The notes under the pieces were generated by a model. It did not search any database. It had not been told where the DNA came from and worked only from the letters and a program-made list of their open reading frames with translations. From an uncultured Lachnoanaerobaculum sp. (lineage in GTDB: Bacteria > Bacillota > Clostridia > Lachnospirales > Lachnospiraceae), in NCBI GenBank assembly GCA_916720285.1, contig CAKAQP010000033.1, positions 1-14,996 of the forward strand: a stretch of 14,996 bases of DNA, written 5' to 3'. Below, in pieces: positions 1 to 6,953 of the stretch (positions are counted from its first letter, which is position 1; every line of letters starts with the position of its first letter). Made by a program: the position numbers and the translations under genes.

Positions 1-2
1 TA

Positions 3-647
3 GTTGTATCAATTATTGGCAGCAGTGCAATTCTAATCGATGAATGGGAGGATGATATGCCTGCAGTGCTTTTCTCCTTCTACAGCGGTATGGAAGGTGG
101 TAATTCACTGGCAGATATTCTCTTTGGAGATGTATGCCCTAGCGGAAAACTGCCATACACGGTAGCGGTTTCAGAAAAAGATTATCCTGAATTTGACCCT
201 GACTGCACTTATGTAGAGTATGGATATTACCACGGGTATATGAAGATGGATAAAGAAAATATTCCGGTATCTTATCCATTCGGTTTTGGACTATCCTATA
301 CAAAATTTGAGCTTGGAGAGCCGGTTGTAGATGTTTTTGACGGAATTGCTAAAGTAAGAGTTCTGATTAAGAATATCGGACGATATAAGGGAGCAGATAT
401 TGTTCAGCTTTATATCGGATGTAAAGGAAGCAAGGTAGACAGACCGGTAAAAGTCTTAAGAGATTTTGTCAGGATTGAGCTTGAGCCCGGAGAGGAAAAA
501 GAAGTCGTTTTGAAAGTATCGGATGATGCAATGGCATATTATTGTGAGGAAACTGATTCTTTCGTAAAAGAAGATATTACTTATATTGCATATACCGGAG
601 ATTCCAGTTCGGAAAAAGACCTTAAGAAGGTTGAATTTACATTTTAG
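3..647 (+). CDS. GH3 family beta-glycosidase, C-terminal part (5' end outside window)
   Basis: The reading frame is open from the left edge (first full codon at 3) to TAG at 645-647, so only the last 214 residues are present. The first ~55 residues match the end of the GH3 C-terminal alpha/beta sandwich, with a YSGMEGGNSLADILFGD stretch followed by PSGKLPYT. The rest is the GH3-associated fibronectin-III-like domain, recognised by YPFGFGLSYTKFE and KNIGRYKGADIVQLYIG. GH3 enzymes remove terminal beta-linked glucose, xylose or GlcNAc. The nucleophile Asp lies in the missing N-terminal barrel, so the substrate cannot be read here. No signal or anchor is seen at the C-terminus. An ATG at 57-59 lies inside the conserved domain and is not the true start. 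A GH42 remnant follows 14 bases later, which suggests a former beta-glycoside utilisation locus. Confidence 0.9.
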   Translation, partial: VVSIIGSSAILIDEWEDDMPAVLFSFYSGMEGGNSLADILFGDVCPSGKLPYTVAVSEKDYPEFDPDCTYVEYGYYHGYMKMDKENIPVSYPFGFGLSYTKFELGEPVVDVFDGIAKVRVLIKNIGRYKGADIVQLYIGCKGSKVDRPVKVLRDFVRIELEPGEEKEVVLKVSDDAMAYYCEETDSFVKEDITYIAYTGDSSSEKDLKKVEFTF

Positions 648-661
648 CGAGATAGGAATGT

Positions 662-846
662 ATGAGAATAGGCGTGGATTATTACCCTGAACACCGGGAT
701 AAGAACAGATGAGAAACCAAACCAACCGTAGTGCCGGTACCGGGAGCATATACTGAGATGCTGACAGAAAAAAAGGATACGGGAGCCTTTATCCGGAGCC
801 GGCAGGAGTTGAAGTGTTGGAATTGGATATAAATAATAAACTTTAA
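662..846 (+). pseudogene. Remnant of a GH42 beta-galactosidase (large internal deletion and frameshift)
   Basis: An ATG at 662, preceded by AGGA, opens with MRIGVDYYPEH, which resembles the conserved N-terminus of GH42 beta-galactosidases (GVDYYPEHW). The usual Trp is Arg here, and a TGA stop follows at 710-712. In another frame, from about 733 to the TAA at 844-846, the translation includes VVPVPGAYTEMLTEKK and then LYPEPAGVEVLEL. This looks like the C-terminal beta-domain of GH42 proteins (a ytdlLtGk step, then a gvevl ending). About 600 residues of catalytic core are therefore missing between two short ends, which points to one internal deletion plus later point mutations. It lies 14 bases after the GH3 stop, in the position of the next gene of a glycosidase operon. 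It cannot encode an active enzyme. Recognition is by eye on short stretches. Confidence 0.6.
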
Positions 847-972
847 TATCAGGATGGATGTCCCAAGGAAAAATGGGCAGAGAAAGCATTTAAAAGTATG
901 TTGTGTTTTAACAAGCTCTCTCTGCTCATTATTTTGACAAATTCAAATTTACCCGGACCGGCAAACTGTAAT

Positions 973-1443
973 TTATAGTTTTTTAATTGGATGTCTAATG
1001 ACCGTCTTCCATTTTTCAGGAGCAACTTTTCTTGCATCTGAAAGATAAATCTCATGATGTAATCTATCATTGTTTATATCATTCACATATCCGTTTTGTT
1101 CAAGATATGCATCCATAATTTCAATTGTAGCTGGTTCATCATCAAAAGCACCTAAATGCATTATTTGAGCGCACAGTCCTTCCTCAATCATAAGATATTC
1201 TGCTGATGAACAATCAAGTTTTTTCTTTTTCGTTGCCACTTCAACAGCCCGGTCAAAATCTTTCTTTGTTACAAAATCCGGGAGTCTTATTACTGAAATC
1301 CAATTAAAGGTATCTTTGCTAGAATAATAAACACCATCTTGCCACCAAAATCCCTCAAGTGGTGGCACTACATATTCAAAAAATCCTTCTATCTTATAAT
1401 CGGTCTTATAACTCATCTTAAGTGTATAGGCTACGGCATACAA
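973..1443 (-). pseudogene. GyrI-like small-molecule-binding protein, N-terminally truncated
   Basis: The protein carries the C-terminal three quarters of a GyrI-like (SOUL/AraC effector-binding-like) stand-alone protein: LYAVAYTLKMSYK, then EGFFEYVVPPLEGFWWQDG, FNWISVIRLPDFVTKKDFD, EGLCAQIMHLGAFDDEPAT, and the ending LHHEIYLSDARKVAPEKWK. Family members are usually about 205-215 residues and have some 50 more residues before LYAVAY. Here the only possible start nearby is a TTG at 1443 with no ribosome binding site, and the upstream frame meets a stop at 1495-1497 without showing the family N-terminus. The remaining 156 codons have no internal stop, so the loss is probably recent. The family binds small hydrophobic or cationic compounds and some members hydrolyse cyclopropanoids, but this copy is probably non-functional. 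It is encoded opposite to its neighbours. Confidence 0.65.
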
Positions 1444-1502
1444 AACGCTTATGGAAAGCTTTAAGAAGTATTTAGAGTCTTGATAATTGTCGATTTAAAC
1501 GT

Positions 1503-1544
1503 AAACTCACAGAATTAAAATAAAATTTTTTGTTCTGTGAGTTT
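1503..1544 (+). terminator. Stem-loop with perfect 12-bp arms, probable orphan terminator
   Basis: The arms AAACTCACAGAA (1503-1514) and TTCTGTGAGTTT (1533-1544) pair perfectly around an 18-base A/T-only loop, and TTATTATAT follows. The T-rich 3' side favours termination on the plus strand. No intact plus-strand gene ends nearby: the closest is the GH42 remnant, with the minus-strand GyrI-like fragment in between. It may be left over from a deleted gene, or it may block readthrough into the decarboxylase operon. Confidence 0.5.
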
Positions 1545-1708
1545 TATTATATGCTTACCCGTTGTGGTTTTATACAACAGTAAAAAAAATTGATAGAAAT
1601 GAATATTATTTCACTGCATTTGCCCTTGTTTTTTTGTTGATTTCATTATAAAATAGTTTAAGATTGTTTTGTATTTAACAATATCGGTGATACTATATTT
1701 TATAAAAA

Positions 1709-1714
1709 TATAAT
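1709..1714 (+). promoter_or_regulatory. Possible -10 box of the decarboxylase operon
   Basis: A consensus TATAAT lies 63 bases before the start codon of the first operon gene, with a predicted transcription start around 1721. I see no good -35 box at 16-18 bases (the sequence there is near CGGTGAT), so the promoter would need an activator, or TATAAT here is chance in AT-rich DNA. Confidence 0.3.
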
Positions 1715-1722
1715 GTCACAAA

Positions 1723-1742
1723 GGTCAAAATATACTTTGACC
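1723..1742. promoter_or_regulatory. Perfect palindrome GGTCAAA-N6-TTTGACC, candidate operator
   Basis: The arms GGTCAAA and TTTGACC are exact reverse complements around ATATAC. The site starts just after the candidate -10 box and ends 22 bases before GGAGG, so a dimeric repressor bound here would block initiation. It matches no operator I know by name. The stem is too short and lacks a T-tract to be a terminator. Confidence 0.45.
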
Positions 1743-1776
1743 GCAACAATTTATTAATTAATACGGAGGTTTGTAT

Positions 1777-3228
1777 ATGGCTCAAATAGGAGTTTCTGCT
1801 ATGAAACGAATTGAAGATTTGCTGGATACCGGAAGTTTTGTGGAAATTGGATCATATATAAGTTCAAGGAACACAGATTTTAATCTATCTGACAAGGAGA
1901 CTCCAAAGGATGGGGTTTTGACCGGTTACGGTACGATTAATGACAGTCTGGTATATGTGTACAGCCAGGATCCTTCAGTGCTTGGCGGCTCAATAGGAGA
2001 AATGCATGCAAAGAAGATAGTTGCACTATATGATATGGCAATGAAGATGGGAGCACCTGTAGTAGGGCTTGTTGATTGTGCGGGTCTTAGACTGGAAGAG
2101 TCTTTTGATGCATTGGATGCCTTTGGAAAAATATATTTAGCACAAACAAAAGCAAGCGGTGTTATTCCACAGATACAGGCGGTATTCGGTCTAAGTGGCG
2201 GTGGAATGGCAATAAGCAACGGACTGAGTGATTTTGTATTTATGGAGCAGGATAAGGCAAAAGTCTTTGTAAATTCTCCAAATGCTATAAACGGAAATTC
2301 ACAGGATAAGAATGATTTTTCAAGTGCCAAGTTCCAATCGGAATCTACAGGTTTGGTTGATTTTATAGGAACCGAGTCTGAAATTATTTCGGGAATCAGA
2401 GAGCTTATTTCAGTTCTTCCTGCAAACAATGAAGATGATATGTCATATATCGAGTGTACTGATGATTTAAACAGACTTACACCTGAACTTGAGGGAAGAA
2501 TAAGCGATCCTGCACTTGCACTTAATATTATTTCAGACAGCGGATATGTACTTGAAGTGAAGAAAAATTTTGCAAGAGAGATGTTTACAGGTTTTATCAG
2601 ATTAAACGGTAATACTGTAGGAGTTGTTGCAAACAGAAGAGCACTGTATGATGAGAACGGCGAGATTGCAGATGAATTTGAAAATGTACTTTCTCATCAG
2701 GGAAGTGATAAGGCGGCAGGTTTTGTTGAATTTTGTGACGCGTTCAATATTCCTGTACTTACACTTGTAGATGTAAAGGGATACAGAGCTACAAAATGCA
2801 GTGAGAAGAGAATGCCTAAGGCAGGCGCAAAGCTTACATATGCATATGCAAATGCAACAGTTCCTAAGGTAAGCCTTATAGTAGGTGATGCTTACGGAAG
2901 CGCTTCACTTTCAATGAATTCAAAATCAATAGGTGCAGACATTGTATTTGCATGGGAAAATGCAAAGATGGGTATGATGAATGCAAGTGAGGCTGTAAAG
3001 ATAATATATTCTAAAGAAATTGATTCAAGTGAGGATATAAAGACAACTCTTGAAGAGAAAACAAGAGAGTATGAGAACTTACAAAATTCAGCCGTATATG
3101 CTGCAAGAAGAGGATATGTAGATGATATTATCACAGTAGCAGATACAAGAAAGAGATTGTTGGCAGCCTTTGAAATGCTTTTTACAAAGAAAGAAGATCG
3201 TCCATATAAGAAACATGGATCAATTTAG
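1777..3228 (+). CDS. mmdA: Biotin-dependent acyl-CoA carboxyltransferase (MmdA/PccB-like, divergent)
   Basis: This 483-residue protein belongs to the carboxyltransferase family of methylmalonyl-CoA decarboxylase alpha and propionyl-CoA carboxylase beta. The N-half (about 1-235) has GVLTGYGTINDSLVYVYSQD, GGSIGEMHAKKI and the oxyanion segment FGLSGGGMA (137-145). The C-half (about 240-483) has FCDAFNIPVLTLVDV, GADIVFAW and the ending RPYKKHG. It would move CO2 between a CoA thioester and biotin. Family members are about 510 residues; this one lacks the usual N-terminal helix. Several landmarks differ: DCAGLRLEE for DSGGARIQE, DVKGYRAT for DVPGFLPG, and AYGSASLSM for AYGGAYLAM, so the substrate is uncertain. 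ATG 1777 is chosen because GGAGG (1765-1769) sits 7 bases before it; the in-frame TTG at 1771 is too close. It is the first gene of the operon, with no biotin carboxylase nearby, which favours decarboxylation. Confidence 0.85.
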   Translation: MAQIGVSAMKRIEDLLDTGSFVEIGSYISSRNTDFNLSDKETPKDGVLTGYGTINDSLVYVYSQDPSVLGGSIGEMHAKKIVALYDMAMKMGAPVVGLVDCAGLRLEESFDALDAFGKIYLAQTKASGVIPQIQAVFGLSGGGMAISNGLSDFVFMEQDKAKVFVNSPNAINGNSQDKNDFSSAKFQSESTGLVDFIGTESEIISGIRELISVLPANNEDDMSYIECTDDLNRLTPELEGRISDPALALNIISDSGYVLEVKKNFAREMFTGFIRLNGNTVGVVANRRALYDENGEIADEFENVLSHQGSDKAAGFVEFCDAFNIPVLTLVDVKGYRATKCSEKRMPKAGAKLTYAYANATVPKVSLIVGDAYGSASLSMNSKSIGADIVFAWENAKMGMMNASEAVKIIYSKEIDSSEDIKTTLEEKTREYENLQNSAVYAARRGYVDDIITVADTRKRLLAAFEMLFTKKEDRPYKKHGSI

Positions 3229-3237
3229 AGGTGAATC

Positions 3238-3966
3238 ATGAAAAAGAGAATAAAGTATTTAATCTTAAGTCTGTTTATGATTGCCATGCTGGCACTTAGT
3301 GCATGCGGTAAGAAGGCCGACTCTGAGAGTTCAATACCTGAGGATGTTTCAAACCAGCTTCCTGTACAGGCTGAAAGCTTATTGAATCAGCTGTACAAAA
3401 TGGATGATGCGGAGCTTGATCAGGTAATTGAGGGTGTAGAGCAAAACGGTCAGACGGCATTTGCCGAAGGAGTAAAAAACTTTAAATCAACCAAGGAGCT
3501 TGTTGGAGATCTTGTAGGAATTGATGATACAAAAGTCTCAGCTTCAGAAGGCAATTATGTTGTTAAAGTGAATTATTCAGGCGAAAACAGAAAATCCGAG
3601 ATGACACTCGGTTTTGACAGCAAAACAAATCAGGTAGCGGTATTTTCTATCACACCTAAGTACAGCGTTATTGAAAATATGGAAAAGGCCGCACTTAATA
3701 CAGTTCTAGGCATGGGAACAGTATTTATTATATTGATTTTTATATCATTCCTTATAAGCTTGTTTAAGTATATAAATGTATTTGAGAATAAATTAAAAGC
3801 AAAGACTAAGGAAGAACCTGTAATTGAGGCGGTAAAGGTAAACGAGCCTGAAAATCTTGAGGATGATTTGGAGCTGGTAGCGGTTATAACGGCAGCTATA
3901 GCGGAGTTTAGCAATACAGATGCATCAAACCTTATCGTTCGTTCAATAAAGAGAGTTAAAAGATAG
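3238..3966 (+). CDS. OadG-type decarboxylase gamma subunit with N-terminal lipoprotein domain
   Basis: The 242-residue product begins with a lipoprotein signal (KKR, a hydrophobic core, lipobox LSAC with Cys23). A soluble region of about 120 residues follows (30-150). Its NYVVKVNYSGENRKSEMTLG and ITPKYS parts resemble DUF3887-like extracytoplasmic domains, a loose match. Residues 151-178 form one membrane helix preceded by LNTVLGMGTVF. The acidic linker and the last 34 residues, LELVAVITAAIAEFSN to VRSIKRVKR, are the typical OadG C-terminal tail. In Na+ decarboxylases the gamma subunit anchors the carboxyltransferase and biotin protein to the beta pump. Classical OadG is only about 80-110 residues, so the lipid-anchored outer domain is an addition. 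It starts 9 bases after mmdA, with a GAGGTG ribosome binding site. Confidence 0.85.
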   Translation: MKKRIKYLILSLFMIAMLALSACGKKADSESSIPEDVSNQLPVQAESLLNQLYKMDDAELDQVIEGVEQNGQTAFAEGVKNFKSTKELVGDLVGIDDTKVSASEGNYVVKVNYSGENRKSEMTLGFDSKTNQVAVFSITPKYSVIENMEKAALNTVLGMGTVFIILIFISFLISLFKYINVFENKLKAKTKEEPVIEAVKVNEPENLEDDLELVAVITAAIAEFSNTDASNLIVRSIKRVKR

Positions 3967-3977
3967 TGGAGGGAAAA

Positions 3978-4343
3978 ATGAAGAATTATACTATTACAGT
4001 AAATGGCAAATCATATGAAGTTTCTGTTGAGGAAAGAGGAGGAGCAAGTGCTCCTGTTACACCTGTAGTGTCTACACCGGTGGCACCTGTTGCTAAGCCG
4101 GTGGCACCTGCTGCAAGTGGAAGTGAAGGTAGAGTAAAGGTTGTTGCACCTATGAGCGGAAAGATCCTTGGTATCAAGGTAAGTCTTAATCAGGCAGTTA
4201 AAAAGGGTGAAGTGGTAGCTGTACTCGAAGCTATGAAGATGGAAAATGATATCGTAGCACTTGAGGACGGTACAATTGCAAGTATAAATGTAAATGTTGG
4301 AGACAGTGTTGAAACTAATCAAACTCTTGTAACAATCAACTAA
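3978..4343 (+). CDS. Biotin carrier subunit of the Na+-pumping decarboxylase
   Basis: This 121-residue protein has an N-terminal beta strand (MKNYTITVNGKSYEVSVEE), a Pro/Ala/Val-rich flexible linker (about 25-50) and a biotinyl/lipoyl domain (about 51-121). The biotin acceptor is Lys87 within EAMKMEND. It carries CO2 as carboxybiotin between the carboxyltransferases and the OadB pump, like MmdC/GcdC or the detached C-terminal domain of OadA. ATG 3978 is chosen because GGAGGG at 3968-3973 precedes it; a GTG at 3966 would overlap that site. The gap after oadG is 11 bases. It is the only biotin domain in the operon, and the 5S-type subunit downstream lacks one, so it likely serves both carboxyltransferases. 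Confidence 0.93.
   Translation: MKNYTITVNGKSYEVSVEERGGASAPVTPVVSTPVAPVAKPVAPAASGSEGRVKVVAPMSGKILGIKVSLNQAVKKGEVVAVLEAMKMENDIVALEDGTIASINVNVGDSVETNQTLVTIN
4077..4118 (+). repeat. 21-bp tandem duplication in the biotin carrier linker
   Basis: Two adjacent near-identical 21-base units beginning CCGGTGGCACCTG (4077-4097 and 4098-4118) fall in the Pro/Ala linker, where they add two PVAP-type segments. Expansion and contraction of such linkers is common, because only flexibility and length matter. Confidence 0.7.
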
Positions 4344-4361
4344 TATCCGGAGGGAGAAAAA

Positions 4362-5513
4362 ATGGATTATATATTAAATACATTATCCAATTTGATTGCT
4401 CAGACCGCATTCATGAATCTTACCTTTGGCAATTTGATAATGATTTTTGTTGCCTTTATATTCCTGTATTTGGCAATCAAAAAGGGATTTGAGCCTCTTT
4501 TGCTGGTTCCGATTGCTTTCGGTATGTTACTTGTAAATATCTACCCGGATATAATGCTTAGACCTGAGAATTCTGCAAACGGTGTTGGAGGTTTACTTCA
4601 CTATTTCTATGTATTGGATGAATGGAGTATACTACCTTCACTTATATTCATGGGTGTAGGTGCACAGACCGATTTCGGTCCGCTTATAGCAAATCCGAAA
4701 TCATTCCTACTTGGTGCAGCGGCACAGTTTGGAATTTATGCGGCTTATTTTATAGCAATCTTTATGGGATTTAATGATAAGGCGGCAGCGGCAATATCTA
4801 TTATTGGTGGAGCTGACGGCCCTACTTCTATCTTCCTTGCAGGTAAGCTTGGACAGACTGAATACCTGGGACCTATAGCTGTAGCGGCGTATTCATATAT
4901 GGCTTTGGTACCTATCATACAGCCGCCTATTATGAAATTCTTTACAACTGATGAAGAGAAGAGAATCAAGATGGAGCAGCTTCGTCCTGTATCACAGCTT
5001 GAGAAGATTCTTTTCCCTATAATAGTTACGGTAGTGGTATGTCTTATACTTCCTACTACAGCACCTTTGGTAGGTATGCTGATGCTTGGAAACCTCTTTA
5101 AAGAGAGTGGAGTTGTAAAGCAGCTTACAGAGACAGCAGCAAATGCAATGATGTATATCGTTGTTATCTTACTTGGAACCAGTGTGGGTGCTACAACAAG
5201 TGCGGAGGCATTCCTTAAAGTTACAACTTTAAAGATTGTAGCACTTGGACTTATAGCTTTTGCTTTCGGTACCTGGGCAGGCGTAATATTCGGTAAGATA
5301 ATGTGTAAGGTTACAGGCGGTAAGGTAAATCCGCTTATCGGTTCGGCAGGTGTTTCGGCAGTGCCAATGGCAGCCAGAGTTTCACAAAAGGTTGGTGCGG
5401 AGTATGATCCTACAAACTTCCTTTTGATGCATGCTATGGGACCTAATGTGGCAGGTGTTATCGGTACGGCTGTAGCTGCCGGAACATTTATGGCAATATT
5501 CGGAATAGTATAA
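4362..5513 (+). CDS. oadB: Na+-translocating decarboxylase beta subunit
   Basis: This 383-residue multi-pass membrane protein is the OadB/MmdB/GcdB carboxybiotin decarboxylase that couples CO2 release to Na+ export. Hallmarks are GVGAQTDFGPLIANPK (98-113), GGADGPTSIFLAGKLG (149-164) with the conserved membrane Asp152 (Asp203 in the Klebsiella numbering), and the C-terminal AGVSAVPMAARVSQK followed by HAMGPNVAGVIGTAVAAG. The length fits the family (about 375-435). A strong GGAGGGAG ribosome binding site precedes ATG 4362, 18 bases after the biotin carrier stop. Its presence is what identifies the operon as an energy-conserving decarboxylase or transcarboxylase rather than an ATP-dependent carboxylase. 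Confidence 0.95.
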   Translation: MDYILNTLSNLIAQTAFMNLTFGNLIMIFVAFIFLYLAIKKGFEPLLLVPIAFGMLLVNIYPDIMLRPENSANGVGGLLHYFYVLDEWSILPSLIFMGVGAQTDFGPLIANPKSFLLGAAAQFGIYAAYFIAIFMGFNDKAAAAISIIGGADGPTSIFLAGKLGQTEYLGPIAVAAYSYMALVPIIQPPIMKFFTTDEEKRIKMEQLRPVSQLEKILFPIIVTVVVCLILPTTAPLVGMLMLGNLFKESGVVKQLTETAANAMMYIVVILLGTSVGATTSAEAFLKVTTLKIVALGLIAFAFGTWAGVIFGKIMCKVTGGKVNPLIGSAGVSAVPMAARVSQKVGAEYDPTNFLLMHAMGPNVAGVIGTAVAAGTFMAIFGIV

Positions 5514-5522
5514 GGAGGGATT

Positions 5523-6938
5523 ATGGCAGAAATTCAGAAAAAGCCTGTTCAGATAGTTGAGACTGTGCTACGTGATGCACATCAGTCTTTGGTAGCAACA
5601 AGAATGACTACAGAACAGATGCTTCCTATAATAGATAAAATGGATAAAGTAGGATACAGGGCTGTAGAATGTTGGGGTGGTGCTACATTTGACGCTTCGC
5701 TCAGATTCTTACATGAAGATCCGTGGGAAAGACTTCGTAAGTTTAAAGACGGATTCAAAAACACTAAACTTCAGATGCTCTTTAGAGGGCAGAATATCCT
5801 TGGATACAATCATTATGCAGATGATGTTGTAGAGTACTTTGTTCAAAAGTCGGTTGCAAACGGTATTGATATAATTCGTATCTTTGATGCGTTAAATGAT
5901 ATCAGAAACTTAAAGACAGCTGTTGATGCGGCAAATAAAGAGAAAAATGCTGAAGTTCAAATAGCTCTTTGCTATACTTTGGGTGATGCATACACACTTG
6001 AGTATTGGAAAGATATTGCAAAGAGAATTGAGGACATGGGTGCAGATTCTCTCTGTGTAAAGGATATGGCAGGACTTTTGACACCATATGCCGCAGAGGA
6101 ACTTATAGGAAGCCTTAAGGAATCTACAAACTTACCTATAGAGCTTCATACTCACTATACAGCAGGTGTGGCTTCTATGACTCTTTTAAAGGCGGTAGAG
6201 TCAGGATGTGATATAATTGATACAGCTATTTCACCTCTTGCGCTTGGAACTTCACAACCTGCAACGGAAGTAATGGTAGAGACTTTCAGAGGAACACCAT
6301 ATGATACAGGTCTTGATATCAACTTACTTTCTGAAATAGCAGACTATTTCAGACCTATAAGAGAAGAGTTTATAAAGAGCGGATTACTTAATCCTAAGGT
6401 ACTTGGAGTAAATATCAATACTTTAAAATACCAGGTTCCTGGAGGAATGCTTTCAAACCTTATAAATCAGCTTAAAGAGGCAGGTAAGGAAGATAAATAC
6501 AGAGAAGTTTTGGAGGAGATTCCAAGAGTAAGAAAAGACTTCGGAGAACCGCCGCTGGTTACACCTTCATCACAGATAGTAGGTACACAGGCGGTTATGA
6601 ATGTGCTCTCAGGTGAGAGATATAAATTGGTTCCAAAGGAATCCAAGAAGATAATGCTTGGAGAATTCGGTCAGACTATCAAACCTTTCAATAAGGAAGT
6701 GCAAAAGAAGATAATAGGTGATGAGAAGCCTATCACATGCAGACCTGCAGATCTTATTCCACCACAGCTTCCTGAATTTGAGAAGCAGGTTGCAAAGTGG
6801 AAAGAGCAGGATGAAGATGTGCTTACATATGCACTTTTCCCAAAGGTTGCAGAGGAGTTCTTTGAGTACAGAGCAGCACAAAAGACAAAAGTGGATATGA
6901 CTAAAGCAGACAAAGAAGCAGGAGCATATCCGGTATAG
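5523..6938 (+). CDS. oadA: Oxaloacetate/pyruvate carboxyltransferase subunit (5S/OadA type, no biotin domain)
   Basis: The 471-residue protein is the TIM-barrel carboxyltransferase of OadA, pyruvate carboxylase and transcarboxylase 5S. It shows VETVLRDAHQSLVATRM with metal ligand Asp18, GGATFDASLRFLHEDPWERLR, the RGQNILGYNHYADDVV loop, the carbamylated-lysine site VKDMAG (Lys180), metal ligands His209 and His211 in ELHTHYT, and ALGTSQPATE. The conserved C-terminal PYC/OADA region follows (about 290-460). Full-length OadA ends in a biotinyl domain; this protein stops before it, as in the 5S subunit, so the separate carrier upstream must supply biotin. It moves CO2 between oxaloacetate/pyruvate and carboxybiotin. 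AAGGAGGGA overlaps the oadB end and gives a 9-base gap. It is the last gene of the operon, followed by a terminator. Confidence 0.93.
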   Translation: MAEIQKKPVQIVETVLRDAHQSLVATRMTTEQMLPIIDKMDKVGYRAVECWGGATFDASLRFLHEDPWERLRKFKDGFKNTKLQMLFRGQNILGYNHYADDVVEYFVQKSVANGIDIIRIFDALNDIRNLKTAVDAANKEKNAEVQIALCYTLGDAYTLEYWKDIAKRIEDMGADSLCVKDMAGLLTPYAAEELIGSLKESTNLPIELHTHYTAGVASMTLLKAVESGCDIIDTAISPLALGTSQPATEVMVETFRGTPYDTGLDINLLSEIADYFRPIREEFIKSGLLNPKVLGVNINTLKYQVPGGMLSNLINQLKEAGKEDKYREVLEEIPRVRKDFGEPPLVTPSSQIVGTQAVMNVLSGERYKLVPKESKKIMLGEFGQTIKPFNKEVQKKIIGDEKPITCRPADLIPPQLPEFEKQVAKWKEQDEDVLTYALFPKVAEEFFEYRAAQKTKVDMTKADKEAGAYPV

Positions 6939-6953
6939 GTAAAATAAGTATTC

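Larger units (their letters stand above)
1444..1776. other. Gene-free stretch upstream of the decarboxylase operon
   Basis: No credible coding sequence was found on either strand in these 333 bases, which are strongly AT-rich. They contain the orphan hairpin at 1503-1544, a possible promoter with TATAAT at 1709-1714, the palindrome at 1723-1742 and the GGAGG ribosome binding site at 1765-1769. The rest shows nothing recognisable. Confidence 0.7.

Noticed and set aside
456..889. Two overlapping minus-strand open frames over the GH3 end and GH42 remnant
   Set aside because: They lie opposite a clear GH3 domain, have no ribosome binding site, show no recognisable protein pattern and are best explained as shadows.
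849..1070. Minus-strand open frame overlapping the end of the GyrI-like fragment
   Set aside because: It overlaps a conserved coding sequence in another frame and resembles no family. I see nothing else convincing in 847-972.
1771..1776. TTG at 1771 as start of the acyl-CoA carboxyltransferase
   Set aside because: It would sit 1 base from GGAGG; ATG at 1777 has ideal spacing.
1..1776. Insertion sequence or integron behind the decayed region
   Set aside because: I found no transposase fragment, terminal inverted repeats or target-site duplication; simple deletion explains the remnants.
1926..2429. 167-codon minus-strand frame inside mmdA
   Set aside because: It is the antisense of a well-conserved carboxyltransferase, has low-complexity composition and no ribosome binding site.
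4077..4118. Start of a CRISPR or longer tandem array
   Set aside because: There are only two 21-base units, in frame, coding a Pro/Ala linker; no spacers.
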